64,000 nt of DNA from Alishewanella jeotgali KCTC 22429. Its GTDB lineage: Bacteria; Pseudomonadota; Gammaproteobacteria; Enterobacterales; Alteromonadaceae. Position numbers and translations under genes: made by a program. The DNA is taken from NCBI RefSeq assembly GCF_000245735.1, contig NZ_AHTH01000010.1, positions 1 through 64,000 on the forward strand, written 5' to 3'. The notes below the pieces were generated by a model. It was not told the origin of the DNA and did no database searches. It saw only the letters and a program-made list of their open reading frames with translations. The stretch's first letter is position 1. Every line of letters begins with the position of its first letter. Shown piece after piece: positions 45,408 to 54,526 of the stretch.

Positions 45408-47903
45408 GTGAACAAGCGTCTTCTGCAAACTCTTCCTGTTGTTACGCTTAGCAGCTTATTACTGGCAGCCTGCGGTCAACCCGCCAATCCGCCTGCCGCA
45501 AACCAAACCAGTGCTAAGCCGTCAACCGTAACCACCATGCCGGCGGTAGCCGAGTTACTGATTGCCAATCCGTCTGACTTTGTCCGCAGCCAACAGCCGG
45601 TGTACCTGAGTTACTATGATCTGGGCTTAACCGCTGAGCAGGCGCAAGATTTAGTTGCCCGCCGCGCCGGCCAGCTGGTACCACTGCAGCATCTGGATCG
45701 CAGCGGTGACGGTACGCGCGATACGCTGTTTTTAGCCTTAGATTTTCAGCCAGCCGAACAACTGCAACTACACATTGAACATGATGCTGCCGCCCTGGCA
45801 GCCCTACAACTGCCGGCGCAAACTCAGGCCGAAATTTCGCATAAAGTCGGTGGCGAATGGCAAGGTGCCAAATATATTGGCGGCACCTTTCAGAACGTGC
45901 AGCAGCTGACACCGCCGTCACAATATACCGATCACTCGGAGTGGATCCGTTATGAAGGCCCAGGTATCGAATCGGATCAGGTTGGCTATCGGATTTATCT
46001 GGACTGGCGTAATGGCTTTGATGTCTTTGGTAAAACCAAACCACAGCTGGTGCTGCAGGATGTCGGCCAGGATGGCTATCAGTCGTACCATGAAATGGCC
46101 GACTGGGGCATGGATCTGCTGAAAGTCGGGCAATCACTGGGTGCCGGTGGTTATGGCTACTGGGATGGTCAGAAAGTTGAGCGGGTGTCCAGGGTTGGCC
46201 AACATACCGCTAAAGTGATTGAAAATGGCCCGCTCTACTCCGCATTACAGATAACCTATCAGGATTGGCAAATTGCCGCTAAAAACGTGACGCTAACAGC
46301 CGACTTATCGATGACTGCCGGCAGCCGACTGGTCAATACCCGGTTACAGCTGTCAGAAGAGCTGGATAACCTTGCTATCGGTCTGGTGAAATTGCCGGAT
46401 ACCAAACTGATTCAGGGCGAAGTGGAGATCACCGGTCACGCCTGGACCTATGTCGCGACCTGGGGGAATCAGAGTTTATCGGCCCCTGATAGCAAACTTG
46501 GGATGGCACTGCTGTTTAAACGCGGCCAGCGCACGGCACAAACCGAAGACGAGTATAGTCATGTCAGCGTGATGAAACCGGCTGGCAACCAGCTGGAATA
46601 CTACTTTTTAGCCGCCTGGGATGGTGAAGCAGACGGCATCAAAACTGAAGCGGAATTTATTGCCTACCTTGAGCAACAAGCCGAACAACTGACCCTGACT
46701 CCACGACAGCGCCTGCATACGGCCGCCACTGCCGCGAAACTGCAGCAGCCACTCACTGCTCAGCACGCACTGTATTGGGGCGAGCTACTGGCCCAAAGTG
46801 AGATGGTACGGCAAACTCCCTACTACGCTTACGGCGGCTGGGATTATGAGCGTCAACGTCCGGCGACCTTTGAATACACCACTGGTCTGTTGCTGCAAGC
46901 CTATGATGATTTACTGCAGCTTAAACCTAACGCCGAATGGCAACAGGTGATAAGCGACGTTGTAAACTCCTTTGTGACACCTGAGGGAGATATCCGCACT
47001 TACAGTATTAAAAAATACAATATCGACAGCCTGAATACCGGCAATATGCTGCTGCGCGATTATCTGCGCCAGCCGAACGAGCCGGCGCGCAAGGCGCTGG
47101 CACTGCTGCGTCGTCAGGTCGCCGAGCATCCGCGCACTCAGGATGGCGCCTTCTGGCACAAACAAATTTATCCGCATCAGCTGTGGCTGGATGGCGTCTA
47201 TATGGGCATGCCGTTCTACGCCTTTTACACCAGTCAGTTTGAGCAAGGCCAAGGCCTGCCGGAAGTCGTTAAAGAATTTAAGCTGACCCGTGAATTGCTG
47301 CGCGATGCCAATACCGGCCTGTACTACCATGCCTGGGATGAAGCGAAACAGCAGGTCTGGGCTAACCCTGAAACCGGTTTGTCGCCGCATTTCTGGGGCC
47401 GCGGCCTGGGTTGGCTCAGTATGGCGCTGGTTGATGTGCTGGATTATATCCCGGCCGAACAAACCGAGCTGCGGGCACCACTGCTGCAGATGATTACTGA
47501 GCTGGCGGAAGCCTTACCACGCTTTCAGCATGACAGTGGCGTCTGGTATCAAATTCTGGACCGGCCCGAGGCGACAGGCAACTACCTGGAGTCATCCGCT
47601 AGCGCCATGTTTACCTATTTCTATGCTAAAGCGATAAACAACGGCTATCTGCCACCGAGCTATAAAGCCACAGCGCTGAAAGCCTATCAGGGGTTAGTGC
47701 GCGAATTTATGCTGGTGCATCCGGACGGTTTAGTCAGCTTGGTTAATACGGTGCAGGTGGCGGGTCTGGGCTTTGGCCGTGACGGCAGCTACCACTATTA
47801 TATGAGCGAGCCGGTATTCCGTAACGATGCCAAGGCCAACGGCCCCTTTATTATGGCGGCGGTAGAAATCGCCAAATTACTCGGCTACCCGGTTAGCCAG
47901 TAA
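45408..47903 (+). CDS. DUF4861-GH105 fusion lipoprotein (unsaturated uronyl hydrolase)
   Basis: 831 residues from GTG 45408 (AGGGT upstream). Lipoprotein signal ends in LLLAACG. Residues about 40-400 look like DUF4861 (WIRYEGPGIESDQVGYRIYLD, LQDVGQDGYQSYHEM). Residues about 440-830 form the GH105/GH88 (alpha/alpha)6 hydrolase (YYAYGGWDYERQ, WLDGVYMGMPFYAFYT with the catalytic Asp, HFWGRGLGWLSMAL). It should remove the terminal unsaturated galacturonic acid from pectin or rhamnogalacturonan fragments, feeding KduI. The fused domain's role is unknown. Confidence 0.85.
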   Translation: MNKRLLQTLPVVTLSSLLLAACGQPANPPAANQTSAKPSTVTTMPAVAELLIANPSDFVRSQQPVYLSYYDLGLTAEQAQDLVARRAGQLVPLQHLDRSGDGTRDTLFLALDFQPAEQLQLHIEHDAAALAALQLPAQTQAEISHKVGGEWQGAKYIGGTFQNVQQLTPPSQYTDHSEWIRYEGPGIESDQVGYRIYLDWRNGFDVFGKTKPQLVLQDVGQDGYQSYHEMADWGMDLLKVGQSLGAGGYGYWDGQKVERVSRVGQHTAKVIENGPLYSALQITYQDWQIAAKNVTLTADLSMTAGSRLVNTRLQLSEELDNLAIGLVKLPDTKLIQGEVEITGHAWTYVATWGNQSLSAPDSKLGMALLFKRGQRTAQTEDEYSHVSVMKPAGNQLEYYFLAAWDGEADGIKTEAEFIAYLEQQAEQLTLTPRQRLHTAATAAKLQQPLTAQHALYWGELLAQSEMVRQTPYYAYGGWDYERQRPATFEYTTGLLLQAYDDLLQLKPNAEWQQVISDVVNSFVTPEGDIRTYSIKKYNIDSLNTGNMLLRDYLRQPNEPARKALALLRRQVAEHPRTQDGAFWHKQIYPHQLWLDGVYMGMPFYAFYTSQFEQGQGLPEVVKEFKLTRELLRDANTGLYYHAWDEAKQQVWANPETGLSPHFWGRGLGWLSMALVDVLDYIPAEQTELRAPLLQMITELAEALPRFQHDSGVWYQILDRPEATGNYLESSASAMFTYFYAKAINNGYLPPSYKATALKAYQGLVREFMLVHPDGLVSLVNTVQVAGLGFGRDGSYHYYMSEPVFRNDAKANGPFIMAAVEIAKLLGYPVSQ

Positions 47904-47917
47904 CAGCTGCCAGGCAG

Positions 47918-48004
47918 CAGAGTTTCGCCCAAAGCGGACTCTGGAGTACGAGAGGTCTTCTCCCTCTCCTGTGGTTTGAGCCGGCAACTGCCGGCTCTTT
48001 TTTT
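47918..48004 (+). promoter_or_regulatory. Structured leader with intrinsic terminator between GH105 and CE8 genes
   Basis: Three successive hairpins: CAGAGT/ACTCTG (47918-47943), GAGAGG/CCTCTC (47950-47968), and a strong terminator GAGCCGGC/GCCGGCTC followed by seven Ts (47978-48004). The CE8 start codon is only 25 nt beyond, so CE8/CE12 expression must depend on readthrough or attenuation, or on a promoter within this stretch. Confidence 0.75.
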
Positions 48005-48029
48005 AACAGTGCTTGTTCGGGAGGACCGG

Positions 48030-49064
48030 ATGCGTAACCTGATCTTTATTTTTGTTGTGCTGCTACTGCCCCACAGCAGCCAGGCCAGCGAGGTGCTTTA
48101 CTTAAGCGTCGCACAGGATGGCAGCGCGCAGTTTCAAACTATTCAGGCGGCACTGGATAGCCTGCCAACCACTGAGCAACAGGCGATTATTCAGATTAAG
48201 CCGGGTATCTATCAGGAAAAGCTTTACCTGACACGGGATAAGGTCGCTCTGGTTGGTCAGGGCCGCACTCAGACCATAATTCAATATGCTGAACTGCGCA
48301 CAAATTGGCTGGCGTCCCATCCGGATGACTGGGGCAGCGCCGTGGTAAATATCCGCGCCAGCGACATTGCCCTGCTCGGCCTGACGATTAAAAACAGCTA
48401 CGGTGAACTCACCGGCGATCATGAACATCAGTTCGCGATCCGTGGCTTTGAAAATGCCAGCCGGATTATTACTGATGACTGCGCCATTATTGCAGGCGGT
48501 GCCGACACCCTAAGTCTGTGGAATAAGACCGACGGCATGTACTACCACCGTAACTGTTATATTGAAGGTCATACCGATATGGTGTGTCCGCGCGGTTGGG
48601 CTTATTTTGACAACGTCACTTTTTACAACCAGAAAGCCTATGCCACCCTGTGGCATGACGGTGAACTGGACCCAGCGCAAAAACTGGTGGTGGTCAATTC
48701 GCACTTCGATGGTGTACCCGGCTTTTTGCTGGGCCGCCGCCACTACGATGCGCAGTTTTATCTGATCAATAACAGCTACAGCCCGAATATGGCAGACCGG
48801 CCAATCTTCCGTCACACCTATCCGGAACAACCGGAACGTGACCGGGCCAATTTATGGGGCGATCGCTACTACTTTAGCCAGGCCGTTTTTAGCCAGAGCG
48901 CAGAAAGCAGTGCCCCGCGCTATCCGTGGCTGGCAGATAATCTGGCTACGCATCCGGCAAACCTCAGCGCGGCGCAGATCAGCGCACAGTGGACCTTTGA
49001 CGGTCGCTGGGATCCCGAGGCTGAGCTGGCACGGCTGTATCAACTGCAGGAGCAGCAACCATGA
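48030..49064 (+). CDS. CE8-like pectinesterase family protein, exported
   Basis: 344 residues from ATG 48030 (GGGAGG upstream). Signal peptide ends near SSQA. Right-handed beta-helix opening with the pectinesterase pattern (VAQDGSAQFQTIQAALDSLP ... IQIKPGIYQEKL). The usual catalytic DFIFG is replaced by GHTDMVCPRGWAYF, and a later FLLGRRHYD takes the place of the LGRPW motif, so the active site is divergent. It probably removes methyl or another ester from pectic chains in the periplasm. It overlaps the CE12 gene by 4 bp. Confidence 0.8.
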   Translation: MRNLIFIFVVLLLPHSSQASEVLYLSVAQDGSAQFQTIQAALDSLPTTEQQAIIQIKPGIYQEKLYLTRDKVALVGQGRTQTIIQYAELRTNWLASHPDDWGSAVVNIRASDIALLGLTIKNSYGELTGDHEHQFAIRGFENASRIITDDCAIIAGGADTLSLWNKTDGMYYHRNCYIEGHTDMVCPRGWAYFDNVTFYNQKAYATLWHDGELDPAQKLVVVNSHFDGVPGFLLGRRHYDAQFYLINNSYSPNMADRPIFRHTYPEQPERDRANLWGDRYYFSQAVFSQSAESSAPRYPWLADNLATHPANLSAAQISAQWTFDGRWDPEAELARLYQLQEQQP

Positions 49065-49834
49065 AGTGGGCTATTTGCTACCTGCTGCTCTGCGCTTTGC
49101 CATTAGCTGCTAAGACGCCCGAGCCAAACCCGCAGCCTAGCCTGGTACCCATCAGGCTACATCTGGTCGGTGACTCGACGATGTCGGTTAAAGCCAACCC
49201 GGCCTATCCGGAACGCGGTTGGGGTGAGCTGCTACCGGCCTTTATGCTGCCGCAGCTAACGATTATTAATCATGCCGCCAATGGCCGCAGTACCCGGCGC
49301 TTTATCAATGAGGGGCGCTGGCAACTATTGTTAAGCGAACTGAGTGCCGGCGACTATGTGTTGATCCAGTTTGGCCATAATGACCAGAAAATTGCGGATC
49401 CGACGCGCTATGCGGCGCCAGATAGCGACTATCAGGCGTTTTTACGCCAGTTTGTGGCCGATATTCGTGCCAAAAACGCCATTCCGCTATTGGCAAGTTC
49501 GATTTGCCGGCGCAACTTTAACAGTGATGCTTTGTTGGTACGAGATCTAACGGCTTATGCGTATGCCGCGGCGCAGGTTGCAGCAGAACTTGACGTGAGC
49601 TTTTTTGATTTACAACAGCTAAGTTGTGATTTTATTGCGAATGCCGGCCCGGCCGGCAGCCAGCCGTATTTCATTCAAATCCCGGCTGATCTTTACAGCA
49701 AGTTTCCGACCGGCACCACAGATAACACTCATCTGACGCTGCAGGGTGCCGCTAAGATTGCGCAGTTTTTTGTACGGGAGCTAAAGCGCCAGCAACATCC
49801 GCTGGCAGGCTATGTGTATCGGGAACTGTTATAA
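49061..49834 (+). CDS. Rhamnogalacturonan acetylesterase-like SGNH hydrolase (CE12)
   Basis: 257 residues with a short signal peptide (cleaved near LAAK). SGNH blocks are complete: GDSTMS (nucleophile Ser), NHAANGRST, FGHNDQK and DNTHLT. It should remove acetyl groups from rhamnogalacturonan or homogalacturonan fragments, opening them to the GH105 and GH28 enzymes. Its ATG overlaps the CE8 stop (ATGA). Confidence 0.88.
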   Translation: MKWAICYLLLCALPLAAKTPEPNPQPSLVPIRLHLVGDSTMSVKANPAYPERGWGELLPAFMLPQLTIINHAANGRSTRRFINEGRWQLLLSELSAGDYVLIQFGHNDQKIADPTRYAAPDSDYQAFLRQFVADIRAKNAIPLLASSICRRNFNSDALLVRDLTAYAYAAAQVAAELDVSFFDLQQLSCDFIANAGPAGSQPYFIQIPADLYSKFPTGTTDNTHLTLQGAAKIAQFFVRELKRQQHPLAGYVYRELL

Positions 49835-49861
49835 AAACGCCCGGCATTAACCGGGCGTTGC
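49834..49861. terminator. Bidirectional terminator between CE12 and grpE
   Basis: AACGCCCGG / CCGGGCGTT arms with a 6-nt loop (49836-49859). On the minus strand it is followed by TTTTTAT, giving a good terminator for grpE; the plus-strand tail is weaker. Confidence 0.8.
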
Positions 49862-49894
49862 AAACTAAAATTTGGCAGGAACCATGAAACGCGG

Positions 49895-50467
49895 TTAATC
49901 CGGCGCTTTTGACACCCCAACCATCGCCGGACGTAATAAGCGGCCATTTAACTCATAGCCTTTTTGCATCACAAAGGTCACCGTATTCGGCGGTAAATCC
50001 GCCGTCGGCTGCATGCTCATCGCCTGGTGCTGCTCCGGATTAAATGGCTGACCGGCCGGATCCAGCTGGATCACGCCATATTTCTCAACCGTGTCCAGGA
50101 AGCTCTTCATCGTCAGTTCAATACCTTCGATCACGCCTTTAAAGGCCTCGTCTTCGCGGTTGATAAAGTTTAACGCCCGCTCCAGGTTATCGACCACGGG
50201 CAGTAAATCAGAGGCAAACTTTTCCAGCGCGAACTTATGTGCCTTTTCTACATCCTGCGCGGCGCGGCGGCGGGCGTTATCGGCATCGGCTTTAATGCGC
50301 AGCATTAAATCATGTTGCTCAGCCAGCTGACTCTGGGTTTTCGCCAGTTCTTCTTCCAGCTTGCTGATAATGGTTTGCTCAGACGACAGCTCCACTGTGT
50401 CGGCATGGCTATCCGTAGTCTGGTTCAGCTCTTCAGGGGTTTCTGCAGGCTTGTGTTGCTCAGTCAT
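49895..50467 (-). CDS. grpE: Nucleotide exchange factor GrpE
   Basis: 190 residues. Acidic N-terminal tail, long coiled-coil helix (residues about 30-90) and C-terminal beta domain with the signature [10 protein letters not shown] ... [18 protein letters not shown]. It releases ADP from DnaK. It lies 40 bp after hrcA and is presumably read from the hrcA sigma-32 promoter. Confidence 0.97.
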   Translation of the reverse strand: MTEQHKPAETPEELNQTTDSHADTVELSSEQTIISKLEEELAKTQSQLAEQHDLMLRIKADADNARRRAAQDVEKAHKFALEKFASDLLPVVDNLERALNFINREDEAFKGVIEGIELTMKSFLDTVEKYGVIQLDPAGQPFNPEQHQAMSMQPTADLPPNTVTFVMQKGYELNGRLLRPAMVGVSKAPD

Positions 50468-50507
50468 TGTTACAATACTCCAATTTTGCGTAGGGGTATT
50501 ATGGGGA

Positions 50508-51527
50508 TCAATTTGGCCGATTCAAGTTTAAATTTAACTGGGCGGCGCAGGATTCCACCAGTGGCACCAGGCGCGCATAATTCATCCGGCGCGGCCCAAG
50601 CAGTGCAATAAAGCGGTGTGGCTGTTGCTGATAGCTTTGGGCGATCACACTTAGCTGCGCCAACTCAACAAAGCCCGACTCTTTACCGAGGATCAGTTTC
50701 GGTTTGCTATCCTGGGTCACCAACTCCAGTAACTGCATCAGGCCGGCCGGATGTTCCAACATCTGCACTACCTGCTGCAAGGCCGGGTTTTGCTGATAAT
50801 CCGGGGTTAGCAACAACTGATGCTGACCAAAGATCAGCGGCTGATGCTGCATAAACTCATCCAGACTCAGTTGCCCCAGCACCTTTTGCAGCAGCGCCTG
50901 GCTCAGACCGCTTTCGCTGCGCAGCAAATTACCGAGCCGGGCTATACCATCCTGCCACTGGCCACCGGCCAGGGCCGCGTTTAACAAGCACAGCACCTTA
51001 CTTAAGGTAGCCGAATCAATACTTTGCTCACATTGCAGTACCCGGTGCAGAATGTCGCCGTCTTCATCGATCACCACCAGTAACAAACGGTCACTGGCCA
51101 GACGCACCAAATCGATTTGCCGCACTTCACGGCCACTGGCTTTGGGCGCACTGATAATGGCGACACAACCGGTCAGGTTAGCCAGTAATTGCCCGGCCTG
51201 CTGGCATAATAACGACACCGGCAACTGCGGTACCAAACGCTTTTTAATCTCCGCGGCCCAACTATCGCTTAGCGGTTGCAGCTGCAGCATCTTATCGATA
51301 AATAACCGGATACCAGAGGTGGTAGGAATACGGCCGGCTGAAGTATGGGGTGAGCGGATCAGCCCCTGCTGTTCCAACTGCACCATGGTATTGCGCACCG
51401 TAGCAGAGCTGACAGACAAAGCCTGATTTTCGGCGATCAGTTTGGAGGATACCGGTAATCCATCCAGCAGATACTGCTCAACGATCAGTTTTAAAATCAG
51501 CTCGGTTCTGCTTAATGTTTCGGTCAT
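50508..51527 (-). CDS. hrcA: Heat-inducible transcription repressor HrcA
   Basis: 339 residues. N-terminal winged helix with [28 protein letters not shown] and [20 protein letters not shown], the HrcA signature; GAF-like central domain and C-terminal region with [15 protein letters not shown]. HrcA represses chaperone genes by binding CIRCE (TTAGCACTC-N9-GAGTGCTAA). It is uncommon in gammaproteobacteria that use sigma-32, and no CIRCE is present upstream of hrcA, dnaK or grpE here. Confidence 0.95.
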   Translation of the reverse strand: MTETLSRTELILKLIVEQYLLDGLPVSSKLIAENQALSVSSATVRNTMVQLEQQGLIRSPHTSAGRIPTTSGIRLFIDKMLQLQPLSDSWAAEIKKRLVPQLPVSLLCQQAGQLLANLTGCVAIISAPKASGREVRQIDLVRLASDRLLLVVIDEDGDILHRVLQCEQSIDSATLSKVLCLLNAALAGGQWQDGIARLGNLLRSESGLSQALLQKVLGQLSLDEFMQHQPLIFGQHQLLLTPDYQQNPALQQVVQMLEHPAGLMQLLELVTQDSKPKLILGKESGFVELAQLSVIAQSYQQQPHRFIALLGPRRMNYARLVPLVESCAAQLNLNLNRPN

Positions 51528-51557
51528 GCGCCTGCACCTGCCTTATATTGCTAACTA

Positions 51558-51585
51558 TGATGGGGCCTTTCTAAAAAATTTCAAG
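51558..51585 (-). promoter_or_regulatory. Sigma-32 (RpoH) promoter of hrcA-grpE
   Basis: On the minus strand CTTGAAA (51585-51579) and CCCCATCA (51565-51558) are separated by 13 bp, a near-perfect RpoH promoter, about 30 bp upstream of the hrcA start. Confidence 0.9.
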
Positions 51586-51691
51586 CAGCTCAGGACACTA
51601 AAGCCAGCAGCCGTTATACTGAGCCAACAGTCTGGCCGCTGCCAGGGCAGAGGCAACACGCTGGCCGGCGCTTACCAGCCCTGCTAACGAT

Positions 51692-51733
51692 GATCTTTTA
51701 ACTGTGATCTTTTAACTCTGGTCTTTAAATATG
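51692..51733 (+). repeat. 14-bp tandem repeat upstream of nadK
   Basis: GATCTTTTAACTGT and GATCTTTTAACTCT are adjacent 14-mers, followed by a degenerate third copy (GGTCTTTAAATATG) reaching to 9 nt before the nadK start. It lies in the leader and could be a binding array or a slipped-strand duplication. Confidence 0.8.
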
Positions 51734-51741
51734 GAAGCCTT

Positions 51742-52623
51742 ATGAGTCTAGCCTTTAGCAAAGTGGGATTAATCGGTAAACCGCACCACAGCGGCGCCAA
51801 CCAAACCCTGCTCAGCCTGTATCAGTTTTTGCAGCAACAAGGCCTGAGCGTCTATGTTGAAGAGCGGGTCGCGCAAAGTTTGCCCATCGCCGCGGCCGAA
51901 GTGCTTGATCTGGTGACATTAGGGAAAACCTGCGATCTGGCAATCGTGGTCGGCGGAGATGGCAATATGCTGGGCGCAGCGCGGGTGCTGGCGCGGTTTG
52001 ATGTAGCAGTACTGGGTGTCAACCGCGGTAATCTTGGTTTTTTAACTGATTTGGCACCGGAGAGCTTTGCCGAACCTTTAACTGAGGTGCTGGCCGGAAA
52101 TTTTGTTACCGAAAAGCGTAACCTGCTGGAAATCGCCGTCCATCGTCACGGCAGTATTAAAAGCAGTAACAGTGCGGTTAACGAGGCCGTGCTGCATGCC
52201 GACAAGGTGGCGCATATGATTGAATTCGAAGCCTATATTAATAACGAATTTGTCTACAGCCAGCGCTCCGACGGTCTGATTATCAGCACGCCAACCGGCT
52301 CAACCGCTTATTCCCTCTCCGGTGGCGGCCCCATTCTGACCCCGGATCTGGATGCCATGAGCCTGGTGCCGATGTTTCCGCATACGCTGAGTAGCCGGCC
52401 GCTGGTAGTATCGGGAAACAGCGAAATCCGCCTGAAAGTAGCGGATACCAATGATGCCCATTTACAAATCAGTTGCGACAGCCATGTGATTCTGGCGGTA
52501 ATGCCAGGCGATGATATTACCATCCGCAAACACCCTAACCCGCTGCGGCTGGTGCATCCGCCCGGTTATAGCTATTACCATGTGCTGCGCAATAAACTGG
52601 GCTGGGGCAGCAAGCTGTACTAA
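51742..52623 (+). CDS. nadK: NAD kinase
   Basis: 293 residues, ATG with GGAAG upstream. It phosphorylates NAD to NADP. The GGDGNML motif (near 71) and the NAD-binding [16 protein letters not shown] segment are intact. It is divergent from hrcA and followed by recN, the order known from many gammaproteobacteria. Confidence 0.97.
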   Translation: MSLAFSKVGLIGKPHHSGANQTLLSLYQFLQQQGLSVYVEERVAQSLPIAAAEVLDLVTLGKTCDLAIVVGGDGNMLGAARVLARFDVAVLGVNRGNLGFLTDLAPESFAEPLTEVLAGNFVTEKRNLLEIAVHRHGSIKSSNSAVNEAVLHADKVAHMIEFEAYINNEFVYSQRSDGLIISTPTGSTAYSLSGGGPILTPDLDAMSLVPMFPHTLSSRPLVVSGNSEIRLKVADTNDAHLQISCDSHVILAVMPGDDITIRKHPNPLRLVHPPGYSYYHVLRNKLGWGSKLY

Positions 52624-52658
52624 AAAAATCGGCACCCGACTTGCCAAAGTCACTTTTA

Positions 52659-52689
52659 CTGTATAAATTTACACTGTAACTATAAACAG
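52659..52689 (+). promoter_or_regulatory. Two LexA (SOS) boxes upstream of recN
   Basis: CTGTAACTATAAACAG (52674-52689) is a perfect CTGT-N8-ACAG box; the adjoining CTGTATAAATTTACAC (52659-52674) differs at its last base only. They share one base and lie 14 bp before the recN start, over the likely -10 region. Confidence 0.88.
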
Positions 52690-52702
52690 TATCAGGTGCC
52701 TT

Positions 52703-54376
52703 ATGCTCTGCCATCTTCATATCAGTAATTTTGCCATAGTTCGCGCGCTGGAAATTGACTGGGCGGGCGGGATGTCAACCATCACCGGTGAAACCGGAGC
52801 CGGTAAATCCATTGCCATTGACGCCCTGGCACTGTGCCTGGGCGAACGGGCCGATGCCGCAGTAGTGCGCCCCGGCGCCGACAAAGCCGATATTGTCGCC
52901 ACCTTTGATATCTCCGCCCTGCCCGCCGCGCGCGACTTTCTGCAACAACAAGACCTGTTGATGGGTAACGAATGTATTGTCCGGCGTGTCGTCAGTAATG
53001 AAGGCCGTTCCCGCGGTTATATTAATGGCGTGCAGGTACCGGCGCAGCAGCTAAAGCAACTGGGACAGTACCTGTTATCGATCCATGGCCAGCACGCGCA
53101 TCAACTGCTGTTAAAGGCCGATTATCAGCGTCAGTTACTGGACGCCTATGTCGCCAACAGCGAGCTGCAGCAGCAATGCCGGCAAAGCTATCGCTACTGG
53201 CAGCAGTTGCAGCAGGAGCATCAGGCATTACAGCATTCTCAGCAACAGCGTGATGCTCAGCGCCAGTTACTGGAGTATCAGGTAGCAGAACTGGATCAGT
53301 TTGCGCCACAGGCTGATGAATTCAGCGGGCTGGAAGCCGAACATAGCAGGCTGACGCACGGTAACACTCTGCTGTCGCAAAGCCAGCAATGCCTGCAGCA
53401 GCTGTACGATGATGATGAGCAAAGCATTTACCGCGCGTTGTCACAGGTAAGCTACCAACTGGAGCAGTTACAAGCACTGGACCCGGCACTAGCCGGTATA
53501 CAGCAAATGCTAAGCGATGCTCTGTTACAAACCGAAGAAGCCAGCCGTGAACTGCGCCGCTATGCCGATAAGGTGGAACTGGATCCAGAGCGGCTGGCTG
53601 AAGTCGACGAGCGACTGGCGCAATGGCTAAATCTGGCCCGCAAACATCAGATCGCTAATGAACAACTGGCAGAGCGGCACCAACAATTAGCGGCAGAACT
53701 GGCAGAGTTAACCGGCTCAGAGCAGCGGCTGACCGAACTGGAACTGGCTATCCAGCAAGCCAGTCGCCAATATCAGCAGGCTGCGGCAGCTTTAACAGCG
53801 GCCCGCCAGCAGGCGGCCTCGGAGCTAAGCGAGCTGATCAGCAAAAATATGCATGAACTGAGCATGGCCAATGCCCGCTTTGCTATCAATGTTTCGACCT
53901 TGCCGTTAGAGCAGGCCAGCGCCAACGGCCTGGATCTGATCAGTTTTGAGGTATCGACCAACCCGGGCCAGCCACTGCAAGCCTTAAGTAAGGTCGCCTC
54001 CGGCGGTGAATTATCACGGATCAGCCTGGCGGTACAGGTAATACTGGCGGATAAGGTCACCACCCCTACCTTGATTTTCGATGAAGTGGATGTCGGGATC
54101 AGCGGCCCGGTAGCAGCCGGCGTCGGCCGCTTATTGCGCCAGCTCGGCCAGAGCACCCAGATTATTTGCGTTACCCACCTGCCGCAAGTAGCCAGCCAGG
54201 GCCATCAGCAGTTATTTGTGGAAAAATATACCGATGGTATCGCCACCGAAACCCGGATGCGCCAGCTCAGTGATGATGAGCGGATCCAGGAAATTGCCCG
54301 TCTGCTGGCCGGTGAGAATATCAGTGCCAATGCGCTGGCCAATGCGCGGGAACTTTTGTGTACCCCTGCAGTCTGA
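52703..54376 (+). CDS. recN: DNA repair protein RecN
   Basis: 557 residues, SMC-like. Walker A in GETGAGKSIAIDAL (near 30), long coiled-coil arms rich in Gln (about 150-370), signature GGELSRISLAV and Walker B LIFDEVDVGISG. It acts in double-strand-break repair by holding DNA ends and is a classic SOS gene, in line with the LexA boxes just upstream. Confidence 0.97.
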   Translation: MLCHLHISNFAIVRALEIDWAGGMSTITGETGAGKSIAIDALALCLGERADAAVVRPGADKADIVATFDISALPAARDFLQQQDLLMGNECIVRRVVSNEGRSRGYINGVQVPAQQLKQLGQYLLSIHGQHAHQLLLKADYQRQLLDAYVANSELQQQCRQSYRYWQQLQQEHQALQHSQQQRDAQRQLLEYQVAELDQFAPQADEFSGLEAEHSRLTHGNTLLSQSQQCLQQLYDDDEQSIYRALSQVSYQLEQLQALDPALAGIQQMLSDALLQTEEASRELRRYADKVELDPERLAEVDERLAQWLNLARKHQIANEQLAERHQQLAAELAELTGSEQRLTELELAIQQASRQYQQAAAALTAARQQAASELSELISKNMHELSMANARFAINVSTLPLEQASANGLDLISFEVSTNPGQPLQALSKVASGGELSRISLAVQVILADKVTTPTLIFDEVDVGISGPVAAGVGRLLRQLGQSTQIICVTHLPQVASQGHQQLFVEKYTDGIATETRMRQLSDDERIQEIARLLAGENISANALANARELLCTPAV

Positions 54377-54526
54377 GCTGCAGTTTTGCTGCGCTAAGCT
54401 GCACAGCACCAAAGGTGTGTAAGCAGCTTAGCCTGGTAACGAAACCCGACTTTACCGCACCGCACTCAGAAACAGGTTTTTTGCTTACGCATCCTGGGTT
54501 ATGATGACGGCACTTAGGTTGATGAC

